Origin: JABDJZ01 sp047619685
GTDB lineage: Bacteria > Bacteroidota > Rhodothermia > Rhodothermales > UBA10348
NCBI GenBank assembly: GCA_047619685.1
Contig: JBLHLC010000005.1
Coordinates: 76,151-140,150, forward strand
Direction of reading: 5' to 3'
DNA length: 64,000 bases
Shown here: piece after piece, positions 35,075-44,028 of the stretch
Position numbering within the stretch: position 1 is the stretch's first letter
Layout: each line of letters starts with the position of its first letter
Position numbers and translations under genes: made by a program
The notes under the pieces: generated by a model
Told to the model about the DNA's origin: nothing
What the model saw: only the letters and a program-made list of their open reading frames with translations
Database searches by the model: none

Positions 35075-37267
35075 ATGCGCCTGATCCTGATCGCCGCCGC
35101 CGGCATGATAATCCTGAGTCCCGCGGTGGGGTTCGCGCAGGCCCCAACACCGGTTCAGTCCGAAGTAAATGCCGTTTTCGCGGCAGAAGCGCCCAAGATT
35201 GACGGGGTTCTGGATGATGCCATCTGGGGAAGCATTGAGCCGATTACCGACTTCCGGCAGCGCTGGCCAGAGGAGGGGGCGACACCGACAGAGGCATCCG
35301 AAATGCGCGTCGCCTACGATGAGAATCACCTCTACTTCGGATTTAATTTCCTCGATTCCGAGCCTGACGAGATCCGGGCGAACATCTTCGATCGGGGTGG
35401 GCGGATCGACAGGGACGATCATGTGTGGGTCGCGATCGATACCTATGATGACAACCGGAATGCCTACCTGTTCGAGATGAACCCCCTCGGGACCCAGGAC
35501 GACGGTACCATAACCGATGAGTCCATGTCCATAGATGACTGGAGCTGGGACGCGGTCTACTACTCCGAAGGGACCATCACCGACAAAGGCTGGACGCTTG
35601 AGGTAGCCATCCCCTTCCGGCAGATTCGGTTCTCCAAAGATGTCCAGCCCATCATGGGCCTAGCCGTCGAGCGCAGGATCAATCGCAAGAATGAGCAGGT
35701 CATCTGGCCCTTTATCCCGCGGTCCTTTACCGGAGGGATCCGTACGGTGTCGCAGTTCGCCTCCCTGCGGGGCCTGGAGAACCTGCACCGGGGCAAGAAC
35801 ATCGAAATCAAGCCCTACGTGATCACGGGGGCCCAGACCGTTCGGCCGGATCTGGCCCTGAAGCCAACAGAATCGGACTTCACCCAGGATTTCGGGATGG
35901 ACATCAAGTACGGGATAACGTCCAATCTGACCCTGGACGCCACGATAAATACGGACTTTGCCCAGGTGGAATCCGACGCGGTGAAGCTGAACCTGACCCG
36001 CTTCAATCTCTTCTTTCCGGAGAAAAGAGAGTTCTTTTTGGAGCGCTCGGGCCTCTTTACGCATGGCGCCAGCCGGAGCACGCAAACCTTTTTCTCACGG
36101 CGCATTGGGATTTCGAACGAGATTCTGGCGGGCGCAAGGCTGACGGGCCAGTTGGGGAATTTTTCGGTGGGCCTTCTGAACATTCAGACCAAGAGGGATG
36201 GCGAATTGGACCTTGCGGCATCCAATAATTCCGTGGCTCGGGTGCGCACCAACCTGTCGCCCCGGATGACGGTCGGTGGGATCTTTACCAACTTCGACCA
36301 GGGCGGCGAATTCAATCGGGCACTTGGGCTGGATCTGCAATCCAGATTCTGGTCATCCTCGGAGATCCAGACCTGGTTCACGCGTATTTCTGACAGCGAC
36401 CCCGCACGGGATGGAGAGTCGGCAGGTCAGGTCTCGCTGAGTCTTAAGAACGACCTTTGGAGCTTCGGGACGGGCTACCAGAGCGTGAGCGGAAATTATG
36501 CGCCCGCGCTGGGTTTCGTAAGCCGGCGAGACATGCGCAGGTACGACCTGGACGGTGGGTTCAGCCCGCTGTTCGATAGCGATAAGCACCCTGTTAGGCA
36601 ACTGCGGTTCATGGGGGGCGGCCATTACATAGAGGGGCAAGATGGCGAGAAACAATCCTGGACGTTCTCCGGGATAACGACCGTCGGCTTCGTCCAAAGA
36701 GACAGGGTGACCATCCACGTGAATCGCAGCTTCGAGCGCCTCAACGAGTCATTCTTCGTCCGCCCGGACGTCGAGATCACGGCCGGCGACTATTACGAGA
36801 ATCTGGCCTCGGTGAGCTTCGCGTCCGATGCCAGTCGCCGTGGCTTTGCGCAGGGCAGTATTTCGAGGAGTGGCTTTTTTGGCGGTACAAGAACGACCTA
36901 CAGCACCGGACTGGGGTATCGGCAATCCAAGTACCTCAAACTGGAGACCGGACTCGATCACTCTGTAATCGACCTCCCCATCGCGAACGGAAAGTTCGAT
37001 GCCACCACCGTGTCCCTCAAGGTACAGGCCGCGGGCGGGCGCAAGCTCTTCGCAAACGCGCTCGTCCAGTACGACAACTTCTCGCGCAACGTCCAGGCCA
37101 ACATTCGGGTGGACTGGATCCACACGCCGGGGTCTGACCTCTTTCTGGTCATCAACACAAACATGCACCTGACCCAGGAGGGAGAGGACATATTCGATCC
37201 GAGGCGTGATCTGGTGCTGAACAACCGGCTGGGTGTGGCCAAGCTGACCTACCTGATTCTGCTGTAG
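35075..37267 (+). CDS. DUF5916 protein with CBM9-like domain (outer-membrane barrel)
   Basis: 730 residues. Signal peptide (LILIAAAGMIILSPAVGFAQ). CBM9-type domain (about 30-200): PKIDGVLDDAIWGSIEPITD, ENHLYFGFNFLDSEPDEI, and TLEVAIPFRQIRF. Then the DUF5916 region with FAQVESDAVKLNLTRFNLFF and PEKREFFLERSGLF, ending in many beta-strands (KLFANALVQYDNFSRN), which suggest an outer-membrane barrel. Close paralogue of the gene at 47733. Function unknown; CBM9-like domains may bind glycan. ATG 35075 is the first Met with a signal peptide. Confidence 0.88.
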   Translation: MRLILIAAAGMIILSPAVGFAQAPTPVQSEVNAVFAAEAPKIDGVLDDAIWGSIEPITDFRQRWPEEGATPTEASEMRVAYDENHLYFGFNFLDSEPDEIRANIFDRGGRIDRDDHVWVAIDTYDDNRNAYLFEMNPLGTQDDGTITDESMSIDDWSWDAVYYSEGTITDKGWTLEVAIPFRQIRFSKDVQPIMGLAVERRINRKNEQVIWPFIPRSFTGGIRTVSQFASLRGLENLHRGKNIEIKPYVITGAQTVRPDLALKPTESDFTQDFGMDIKYGITSNLTLDATINTDFAQVESDAVKLNLTRFNLFFPEKREFFLERSGLFTHGASRSTQTFFSRRIGISNEILAGARLTGQLGNFSVGLLNIQTKRDGELDLAASNNSVARVRTNLSPRMTVGGIFTNFDQGGEFNRALGLDLQSRFWSSSEIQTWFTRISDSDPARDGESAGQVSLSLKNDLWSFGTGYQSVSGNYAPALGFVSRRDMRRYDLDGGFSPLFDSDKHPVRQLRFMGGGHYIEGQDGEKQSWTFSGITTVGFVQRDRVTIHVNRSFERLNESFFVRPDVEITAGDYYENLASVSFASDASRRGFAQGSISRSGFFGGTRTTYSTGLGYRQSKYLKLETGLDHSVIDLPIANGKFDATTVSLKVQAAGGRKLFANALVQYDNFSRNVQANIRVDWIHTPGSDLFLVINTNMHLTQEGEDIFDPRRDLVLNNRLGVAKLTYLILL

Positions 37268-37331
37268 ATCACTACCGGAAGGCGACCGCCACGATCGACC
37301 GAGGCAATCGTGGCGTAAGGTCCGCTCCGCG

Positions 37332-38182
37332 CGCGAATTTTTCTCTTTGAGGAGATCCCGGTGCGAGTTGACGTCGGCCAGTTACGTCGGCGCGTTACGT
37401 CGGCCAGATGGGCAGCGTGAGCCCGTTCACCAACTCCACCATGTGGCACGCCTTTTCGGGCCTCGGCTATGGCGCCCAGTTAGGTCTGAAAACCGGTGGC
37501 TTGAAGGCGGTGTTTATGGCCGTCCAGGGCGGCGCCCCGTCAGAGCGCTCCACACGCCAGTAGGAGACGCGACAAGCGTCCATTCCCAGCCCTCAATAAC
37601 TTTGTTGCCGACGCCAACTACACGGCGGACGTCAATGACGATCTGAGTGTGACCGCTGGCGCCTCCTACATGAAGGGTTCGGCCTACTGCCAGGGCTTCC
37701 CTGTGGTCCACTTCCAGCCGTGTGACGAAGCCAACCCGGCCAGTTCCGTGTATGGAAGGGTCAGCTTCGCCGAGAAGTTGCTGGTTATGGGCGGCTACGC
37801 CATTACGAGTGAGGTTTGGCCCGGGACGTTCAATCCCGCGCCACCCCTGAATGTCTTTGAGGCATCCAAGGTCACCTCCCTTGATATAGGCGTTAAATAC
37901 CAGGTAAACACCTCGTATACGGTTTCAGGGGAGTATTCAAACTTCCACGCCGGACCGGATGGCGCTCCCTGGCACAGACAGGACCAGATCATCGTCGGAG
38001 TGGCACGGGCCGTCGGCGCCACGTCCAAAATATTCGCTGAGTTCTTCAAGGTGGACGGGTATGCGCCGCTGAATTTCATCAGCGGAAGTGCTGATTTTCA
38101 GCCGTTCCCTCCCGGCGAAACACATAGCAAGGCAGACGCCAGTAGCTTTGGACTTGTAGTGGGTGCTCACATTACCCTCTGA
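37332..38182 (+). pseudogene. Decayed outer-membrane barrel gene
   Basis: Two reading frames carry pieces of one barrel protein. Around 37400-37560: RYVGQMGSVSPFTNSTMWHA, FSGLGYGAQLGLKTGGLKAV, ending in TAG at 37561. A second frame from about 37592 resumes as NNFVADANYTADVNDDLSVT, GASYMKGSAYCQG, and proceeds to a proper barrel end (FGLVVGAHITL, TGA at 38180). No start codon with a signal peptide is visible, and 37370-37410 contains repeated TTACGTCGGC, a slippage scar. It follows the DUF5916 gene; the 3' half looks like a porin of about 180 residues lacking its front. Confidence 0.6.
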
Positions 38183-38202
38183 GCCACCGGGGTCTTGGTC
38201 TT

Positions 38203-38242
38203 AAAAAGAGGTCGTTGCATCCCGCAGCGGCCTCTTTTTTTT
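38203..38242 (+). terminator. Rho-independent terminator
   Basis: GAGGTCGTTGC (38208-38218) pairs with GCAGCGGCCTC (38224-38234), including two G-U pairs, loop ATCCC, followed by T8 and preceded by A5. It ends the DUF5916 and barrel-remnant transcript and faces the convergent FtsX gene. Confidence 0.93.
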
Positions 38243-38290
38243 GTAGCGACCCATCCGCCGGTCAGGAGCTTTTTCCCAGAGCATCAGGAC

Positions 38291-41005
38291 TCACTCGGAG
38301 CGCAGAGAACGAGCCGGTCCCAGGCGTATGGCCCTCATCGACTGGTATCCCACGGCGCCCAGCGCCAGTGACAGCGAGAGAATCGCCGCGATGGCAACCG
38401 TGCCAATTCCCAGGTCAATCCGGTAGGCAAACGACGCCAGCCAGTGTTTCATGCCCCAGAAGGCCACCGGCAAGGCCACCAGTAAGGACAGGCCAACCAG
38501 TGTCATGAAGTCACGCGAGAGCGTGAAGAGGACCTGCGTCTTTGTGGCACCCAAGACTCGCCGCACGCCAATCTCCTTGGTCCGCTGCTGAACCGAAAAC
38601 GCGGACAGTCCGAGAACGCCCATGCACGAGATGAACAGGGCAAGGAAGGCGAATATCTGAGACAGGGTGCCCAGAATGGCTTGGTCTTCGTAGTACGCCT
38701 GGTAGGTCTCGTCCAGGAACGTGTATTCGAAGAGATAACCTGGGTTGAGGGTGGCCTGGATGGTCTCCAGAGCGGCCAGTGCTCGGCTCGTCTGGCCGGC
38801 AGTGACGCGAACCAGAAGGAAACGTGCCGCCTCGGGCTGAAGCCGGAAAACGACGGGGGCAATTTCTTCGTCCACGAGCGAGCCCGTATGGAAGTCCTCT
38901 ACCACACCCACGATCTGCCCCATGCCCAAGCCATCCGCATCCATGTCAAAGCCAAAGGCAAATGGGTGGCCGACTGGCGTCTCCAGGCCCATCGCCCGAA
39001 CCGCCGCTTCATTAACAACAAAACGCTGTTGTCCCAGGTCGCGATCTGCGTCATAGAATCGCCCGGCCGAGACTGACAGTTTGAGTACGTCCGCAATTTG
39101 GTCATCGGTGCGGAGGACCGTGAACACCAGGTTGTCGTCCTCAGCCTTTCCTCCCCAGACCAGGTTGCCGTTCTTGATGGCGACCGAGACGGGATCCTCG
39201 CTGGACCTGGAGACCGACTCGATTCCGGGCACCTCCAGAAGGGACCCTTCCACGGCTTCAAACTGGCGGGCCATGTCGCCTTCCAGACGAACGCTGACGA
39301 CGTTGTCCTTATTCAGACCGAGATCCTTGGTCTGCAGGTAACTGAGTTGTTGATAGACCGTGAGCGTGCCGACAATCAGCAGCGCAGACACGGCAAACTG
39401 GAACATGACGAGCCCTTTTCGTAGCCCGACTTCTCCCTTACGGCGCACGAGGGCCTGACTGCGAAGGACGCGCACGGGATCGAGAGACGCCAGATAGAAT
39501 GCGGGGTAGCTACCCGCAAAACACCCCGTTACCAGCGCGACGCCTAAAAAAGCCGCCCACGTGCGCCCGCTTAGATCGGAGACCTCGACCGCCAATCCTG
39601 TCACTGCGTTGAACGCTGGAAGGAGCATTGACGCGAACCCGGCGGCGAAGACAAAGGCCACCAGTGTTGTCAATACGGCCTCGCTCATAAACTGCTGAAC
39701 GAGGTGAGAGGGCGCTGCACCAACAGCTTTTCTTACGCCGATTTCCTTGGCACGTTGACCAGCCCTGGCCGTGACGAGGTTGGCAAAATTGACACAGGCC
39801 ATGATCAGGATCGCGAGCCCAACCAGTCCGATCAGATAGACTTGCTGAATACGGCCGCCAGAGGGTTCTCCCTGCTCGTAGCTCCCGTGCAGGTAGGTCT
39901 GGGCGAAGGGCTGGAGGAATACCGCCTGGTTTTCCGCCCCGGCTCGGTCTGCCAGAATGGGGGCGATCTTGGTCTCGAAGGCATCGACGTCTGCTCCGGC
40001 GCGAAGCATGAGCGTCAGGTCGAACCAGCGTGGGCCCCACTGGGCTACGTGGGGGAAGCCCCGCACCACCTCGCGGACCGGAAGGACCACGTCAAACCGG
40101 AGGGTCGATTCCTGACGGATCTCCTGGAAGACGCCTGTGATGACAAAGTCCTTTCCCTCGGTGGAGGTCAAGGCCTGCCCCAGCACCCCGCCGTCCGACT
40201 GCCAGAGACTCATGGTCAGATTCTGGCCAATAGCCCGCCCGCCAACCTGCCAGTCGGATCCGAAATGTTTGATCGCCAGTTGCTCTGATATCACGATACC
40301 AGAGGGGTTCTGAAGGACTGAGGCCGCCTCGCCGGCCAAAAGCGGGAAGGAAAACGCCTCAAAGAATCCGTGGCTGGCATAGTACCCTTTCTCGCGGCTC
40401 GCCTTCCCTTCCCGTGACAACGCCACGGTCACCGGGAGCGTGAGGACCGCACGTTCCACCTCCGGGTACTCAGTCTCCAGGGCCTCCGCAAGCGGGAGCG
40501 GAGTGTTCTGCCAGGTGATGATACCGGTTGGTCCCCGGTCGTTGATCTTCACCTGGAAAAGTTGATCGGCGTTCTCGTGAAACTGATCCACGCTCACTTC
40601 GCTCTGCAACCAGAGAAGGACGAAGAAGCTGCACGTCAGCCCAAGCGTCAGGCCCGAAATGTTCAGTGCGCTATATCCCCTGTGCCTGGTGAGGCCCCGG
40701 ATAGCGAGGATCGCGTAGCCGCGAAACATGGAGATGTGGTCCAGCATGCTTGCGAGAAGGAGTCGTTTGTGTCTGAGTTTTCGCCATGAGACCTCTTTGT
40801 AGGCCTTTTCCATTTCGCCCAGGTCGCCAATTTTGGCTTGGGCCATTTCGTAGGCCTCCTGTTCGTCTTTCCCATTCCGGACCAGACTCGCGGTGTGGTC
40901 ACGCAGGTGTCCTTCCAGTTCATCGAGGTCCTCTTTGGAGAACGCACGCCAGTGACTGAGGCCGCCTCGCCAGGAGCGGATAGTCAATTCCAGGTCGAAT
41001 GCCAT
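38291..41005 (-). CDS. FtsX/MacB-type ABC permease with permease prefix domain
   Basis: 904 residues. The prefix (about 1-95) is acidic/helical (EDLDELEGHLRDHTASLVRN). Helix one then opens the first MacB_PCD/FtsX module (TRHRGYSALNISGLTLGLTC), and the second FtsX domain ends with GVRRVLGATKTQVLFTLSRD. Two modules in total and no ATPase in the neighbourhood. Directly downstream of the PadR gene (16-base gap). ATG 41005 is preferred to a TTG at 41029 that lies within the PadR gene. Same architecture as the gene at 1488, but the two are only distantly alike. Confidence 0.88.
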   Translation of the reverse strand: MAFDLELTIRSWRGGLSHWRAFSKEDLDELEGHLRDHTASLVRNGKDEQEAYEMAQAKIGDLGEMEKAYKEVSWRKLRHKRLLLASMLDHISMFRGYAILAIRGLTRHRGYSALNISGLTLGLTCSFFVLLWLQSEVSVDQFHENADQLFQVKINDRGPTGIITWQNTPLPLAEALETEYPEVERAVLTLPVTVALSREGKASREKGYYASHGFFEAFSFPLLAGEAASVLQNPSGIVISEQLAIKHFGSDWQVGGRAIGQNLTMSLWQSDGGVLGQALTSTEGKDFVITGVFQEIRQESTLRFDVVLPVREVVRGFPHVAQWGPRWFDLTLMLRAGADVDAFETKIAPILADRAGAENQAVFLQPFAQTYLHGSYEQGEPSGGRIQQVYLIGLVGLAILIMACVNFANLVTARAGQRAKEIGVRKAVGAAPSHLVQQFMSEAVLTTLVAFVFAAGFASMLLPAFNAVTGLAVEVSDLSGRTWAAFLGVALVTGCFAGSYPAFYLASLDPVRVLRSQALVRRKGEVGLRKGLVMFQFAVSALLIVGTLTVYQQLSYLQTKDLGLNKDNVVSVRLEGDMARQFEAVEGSLLEVPGIESVSRSSEDPVSVAIKNGNLVWGGKAEDDNLVFTVLRTDDQIADVLKLSVSAGRFYDADRDLGQQRFVVNEAAVRAMGLETPVGHPFAFGFDMDADGLGMGQIVGVVEDFHTGSLVDEEIAPVVFRLQPEAARFLLVRVTAGQTSRALAALETIQATLNPGYLFEYTFLDETYQAYYEDQAILGTLSQIFAFLALFISCMGVLGLSAFSVQQRTKEIGVRRVLGATKTQVLFTLSRDFMTLVGLSLLVALPVAFWGMKHWLASFAYRIDLGIGTVAIAAILSLSLALGAVGYQSMRAIRLGPARSLRSE

Positions 41006-41021
41006 GGTGCTTATTCCCTGG

Positions 41022-41360
41022 TCAGGCAAAAGAGACCTGGGGCTGCCAGAGTCGGATGAGGACCTCGTGGACGCTCATCCACTGGGCCTTCTCGGCCTCA
41101 ACCGCCTTGCGGCCCTTCAGGGTCAGCCGGTAGTACTTGCGCTTCGGACCGGAGTCGGATGCGCGCCACACGGCTTCGATGAGGTCTTCCGTTTCCAGTC
41201 GATGGAGGAGGGGGTACAGGGTACCGGCGCTCCACTCGATTTGCCCGCGAGAGACGCGTTCAATCCGCTGGCTGAGTTCGTAGCCGTAGCCCTCGCCGTG
41301 GGCAAGGGTGGCCAGGACAATGGGGCGGATGGCTGCCGCGGTAAGCGTTTTCGGGAGCAT
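41022..41360 (-). CDS. PadR family transcriptional regulator
   Basis: 112 residues. PadR HTH: IRPIVLATLAHGEGYGYELS, then GTLYPLLHRLETEDLIEAVW and RKYYRLTLKGRKAVEAEKAQ. It is the usual partner of prefix-domain permeases and likely represses the pair. The gene starts 31 bases after the palindromic element at 41392-41422. Confidence 0.93.
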   Translation of the reverse strand: MLPKTLTAAAIRPIVLATLAHGEGYGYELSQRIERVSRGQIEWSAGTLYPLLHRLETEDLIEAVWRASDSGPKRKYYRLTLKGRKAVEAEKAQWMSVHEVLIRLWQPQVSFA

Positions 41361-41391
41361 GCTGGCGAGTTTCGGTTAGTATGCGGAGGCG

Positions 41392-41422
41392 CACTATACG
41401 TTACATCGATATAGTGTCTATA
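41392..41422 (-). promoter_or_regulatory. Candidate PadR operator (nested palindromes)
   Basis: CACTATA (41392-41398) and TATAGTG (41410-41416) form an inverted repeat with an 11-base spacer, and TATAG-TGT-CTATA (41410-41422) is a second palindrome overlapping it. The position, 31-62 bases upstream of the PadR start codon, and the AT-rich symmetric half-sites suit PadR autoregulation. Binding is inferred. Confidence 0.55.
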
Positions 41423-41484
41423 CGGTTTCCCCCGAATAGGTTTCAACAGGTGGTGCGCCCGGACGGCCCGGGCTGCGAAGACCG

Positions 41485-42106
41485 CTACTCCAGCGGCTCC
41501 GGGGGCGCCTTTGCGTCCAGGTCCAGCTGTTCTCCATGTTGGGCCGCAAGCCGGGCAAAGACATGGAAAATGGCACCTTCGCGAATAACCTTGTCGCGTG
41601 CGTAGAACATGTACCAGGCCGAACCGAAGACGATAAGCCCTCCAGTAAACAAAGACGGTAGCAGTCCCATGCTCAATATCAGCCCAATCGCACCCAGCAC
41701 CCCCGCAATCTGAAGGCCCGGATAGAGCGGGGATCGGAAGCCGGGATCGTAGGAATCGATCCGACTCTCTCGCATCACAATCACGGCAAGGCAAGCAAAC
41801 GCAAACATGAGCACCATGAACGCGCTGGCAAGCTTCGCGATCTTGGCCGGATCGAAGACGACGACCGCCACCAGGATGAGTATGACCGTCGTAACGATCC
41901 CCAGCGTAGGGGCGCCGCGCTGCCCAATTTTGCCAAAACGGGAGGAAGCAACTTGTCGCGCCCCATGGCGAGCGGGTAACGCGACGCGCTCAGGATGCCG
42001 GCGTTGGCGACGGACGAGAAGGCCAAAACAGCCGCAACTGTCATGACGATTGCCCCCCCCAGGGCCCCAGGGGTGCCTCGGCGACCGTGGCCACAGGGGT
42101 GAGGTC
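41485..42106 (-). pseudogene. APC-type amino-acid transporter remnant, frameshifted
   Basis: The reading begins inside the YdjM-like gene at DLTPVATVAEAPLG (about 42106), jumps by one base at a G8 run (42053-42060 as C8) to AIVMTVAAVLAFSSVANAGI and LSASRYPLAMGRDKLLPPVL, and jumps again near AAAA at about 41934 to QRGAPTLGIVTTVILILVAV and MRESRIDSYDPGFRSPLYPG. Those are the C-terminal half of an APC transporter of the family with long soluble tails. About 250 N-terminal residues are missing, and the two single-base gaps prevent translation. The final ORF (41485-41871) has intact helices but no start of its own. Confidence 0.75.
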
Positions 42107-42637
42107 TCGCCTGGAACTCGGGAACTGGCCCCGCACGAAGCGGACCAACAGCACGCCTACAAGGGTGGGAAGGCCCACCCAAACCGCCTCGTTTGCCAGG
42201 ATTCGGAGCGCCCTACCCTCAAAGAATTCCGAGATCGAGAGTGGAGACGTCAAAAGAGGGCGCCACGGCGCAAAGAACCGGGTATCGTCAAATGGGATCA
42301 AGAAACCCACGCCAAGTCCAGCATCGGTGAATGCGTCCAGGATGCCATGAGAAGCCACCGCGATTCCAAACAAGGCGGCAATCAGGGCGCGGTTCGGCTT
42401 GCGACGGAATAAAAAGACAAGGCCGCCAATGCCCATGGCGAAAGCAAGGGAGTGTGATAGGCCACGGTGCCCCAAGGGGTGACCGTAAGGGATACCTAAG
42501 GCGAAGCCGACAACATCCAGATCCGGCGCTGCTGCGGCAAGGGCAAGGCCCAGGCAAAGCGGAATCAGGCGTGTCTTGCGGGGTGCCAGGCTACCAAGCG
42601 AGGCACCAAGGAACGCATGAGCGAAAGCGCTAGGCAT
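42041..42637 (-). CDS. YdjM/DUF457-type membrane-bound metal-dependent hydrolase, altered C-terminus
   Basis: 198 residues. Core motifs HAFLGASLGSLAP, LGHRGLSHSLAFAMG and VASHGILDAFTDAG give the His/Asp cluster of the LexA-regulated YdjM/YfhO-type inner-membrane hydrolase family, and several helices follow. Up to RFVRGQ (about residue 171) it looks ordinary. The last 21 residues (DLTPVATVAEAPLGPWGGQS) belong to an amino-acid transporter, so the natural end is lost and the frame closes at a spurious TGA. May still be active. Confidence 0.75.
   Translation of the reverse strand: MPSAFAHAFLGASLGSLAPRKTRLIPLCLGLALAAAAPDLDVVGFALGIPYGHPLGHRGLSHSLAFAMGIGGLVFLFRRKPNRALIAALFGIAVASHGILDAFTDAGLGVGFLIPFDDTRFFAPWRPLLTSPLSISEFFEGRALRILANEAVWVGLPTLVGVLLVRFVRGQFPSSRRDLTPVATVAEAPLGPWGGQSS
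42053..42060. repeat. Homopolymer C8/G8 at a gene-fusion junction
   Basis: Eight consecutive C on the plus strand (G8 on the coding strand). With nine G the YdjM and transporter frames would join; with eight they do not. A tract this long can slip in replication and in sequencing. Confidence 0.9.
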
Positions 42638-42645
42638 ATGGCCGC

Positions 42646-43803
42646 CTAGCGCAACAAAAACATGGTTTTCGCCGCTCTCTCGGCACCGGTCTCTAGCAGG
42701 TACGAATAGATGCCGCTCGGCAGGTCGCCAGCAGAAAATTCCACAGAATGCTGGCCGGCTTCCTGAGCTGTCTCTACCAGCGCGCTCACTTCTCTGCCCA
42801 GTATGTCGAACACTCTGAGCGACACAAGCCCGGCCCGAGGCAACGAATACGAGATCGTGGTCGAGGCCGAGAATGGGTTGGGATACGCCTGACCAAGACC
42901 AAGCGTGCGGGGCAATTCGGTCCCGGCATCTCCGAGGCCGGTACTCACTTGAAGATCGATCTTACGGATCACGCCGGTAGCCGCGTCCAGGATGTAAAGA
43001 ACGTCGCCGGCGGGGTTTACGGCCACGCTGTTTGGTCGGTTGAACGTGGCCTCGAGCGCTGGGCCATCCGCGCTTCCTGCCGATCCCGTCCCGGCGATCA
43101 GGGTCACGGTACCAGCCAGGTCAATGCTGAAGACCTTGTTCAGGCTGGGAGACGGCACAAAAAGGTGCCCGTTGGCATAGGCAATCTGGTTAATGCTGCC
43201 CGGGATGTCGGCGAACAGACTGAGCTCTTTTTGGGGTGTAATCTTGTAGATCTTTCCGCTGCCCCAGTTGCTGACATAAAGGTTGCCTGACTCATCCAGC
43301 GCAATCCCGATGACATCCTGCAGGCCCCCGCCGGTGAAGTAGGAAGACGCGATCCCGCTGGTCGACATCTTCTTGACACGGCTTCCCTGGCCGCTGAAGT
43401 CTGCGCCGTACTCGGAGACGAAGACCTCGTCGGACGGGCTGATGACCACGCCGGCCGGGCCGTTCAGACCGATTGCCAACGTGCTAATTGTACCTTCTTC
43501 GTCAAGCCGGTAGATAAAACCACCCGAGTAGCTGTTGACATAAAGGAATCCCTCGGAGTCGAAAAAGGCTCCAACGGAGCCTTGAAGTCCGGAGGCAAAC
43601 ACACTCACGTTGGCCTGCTTGTCGATCATGAGCACAACGCTACCATTGTAGCCTTGAGAGGCGTATAGGTCGCCACTAGCCGACATCGTGAGTCCATCAC
43701 CGTACGCCCCACGCTGGAGGTTTGCGAACGTCGATACGGTTTGAGCCTGGGCACCCACGACGGTGGCACAGACCAACATTGAAAACAGTATGCCTTTCTT
43801 CAT
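42646..43803 (-). CDS. NHL-repeat beta-propeller with T9SS sorting domain
   Basis: 385 residues. Signal peptide (GILFSMLVCATVVGAQAQ). About six NHL/SMP-30-like blades with recurring GVVISPSDEVFVSEYG, GIALDESGNLYVSNWGSGKI and SVAVNPAGDVLYILDAATGV. The C-terminal about 85 residues are a type A sorting domain: QAYPNPFSASTTISYSLPRA, VSLRVFDILGREVSALV, GIYSYLLETG. It would be exported by the T9SS. ATG 43803 starts the signal peptide. Adjacent (8 bases) to the YdjM gene on the same strand. Confidence 0.9.
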   Translation of the reverse strand: MKKGILFSMLVCATVVGAQAQTVSTFANLQRGAYGDGLTMSASGDLYASQGYNGSVVLMIDKQANVSVFASGLQGSVGAFFDSEGFLYVNSYSGGFIYRLDEEGTISTLAIGLNGPAGVVISPSDEVFVSEYGADFSGQGSRVKKMSTSGIASSYFTGGGLQDVIGIALDESGNLYVSNWGSGKIYKITPQKELSLFADIPGSINQIAYANGHLFVPSPSLNKVFSIDLAGTVTLIAGTGSAGSADGPALEATFNRPNSVAVNPAGDVLYILDAATGVIRKIDLQVSTGLGDAGTELPRTLGLGQAYPNPFSASTTISYSLPRAGLVSLRVFDILGREVSALVETAQEAGQHSVEFSAGDLPSGIYSYLLETGAERAAKTMFLLR

Positions 43804-44028
43804 TCGGCTCGCGCTTTGAGATGATAGAGGCTTTACCGCGGTTTTGTCTTGGCTGTTGCACCGGTCAGCGCTCAGTATCCGCCACTCAAGGGAGGGGTGG
43901 GTACAGTTCCAGACTATTGGCCGACGCGCGCGGCCCAGATCCAATCCTTAGACTGCAGCAGTCGGAATAAATCCGCAGCGGGGGAGCCATCGGCCCCACT
44001 GCAGCCGTGCCTCCCCTCCGAGACCCGA

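Noticed and set aside
42053..42060. G8 tract as a working phase-variation switch
   Set aside because: Changing the tract length alone cannot restore a full transporter because the N-terminal half is absent and another break follows at about 41934.
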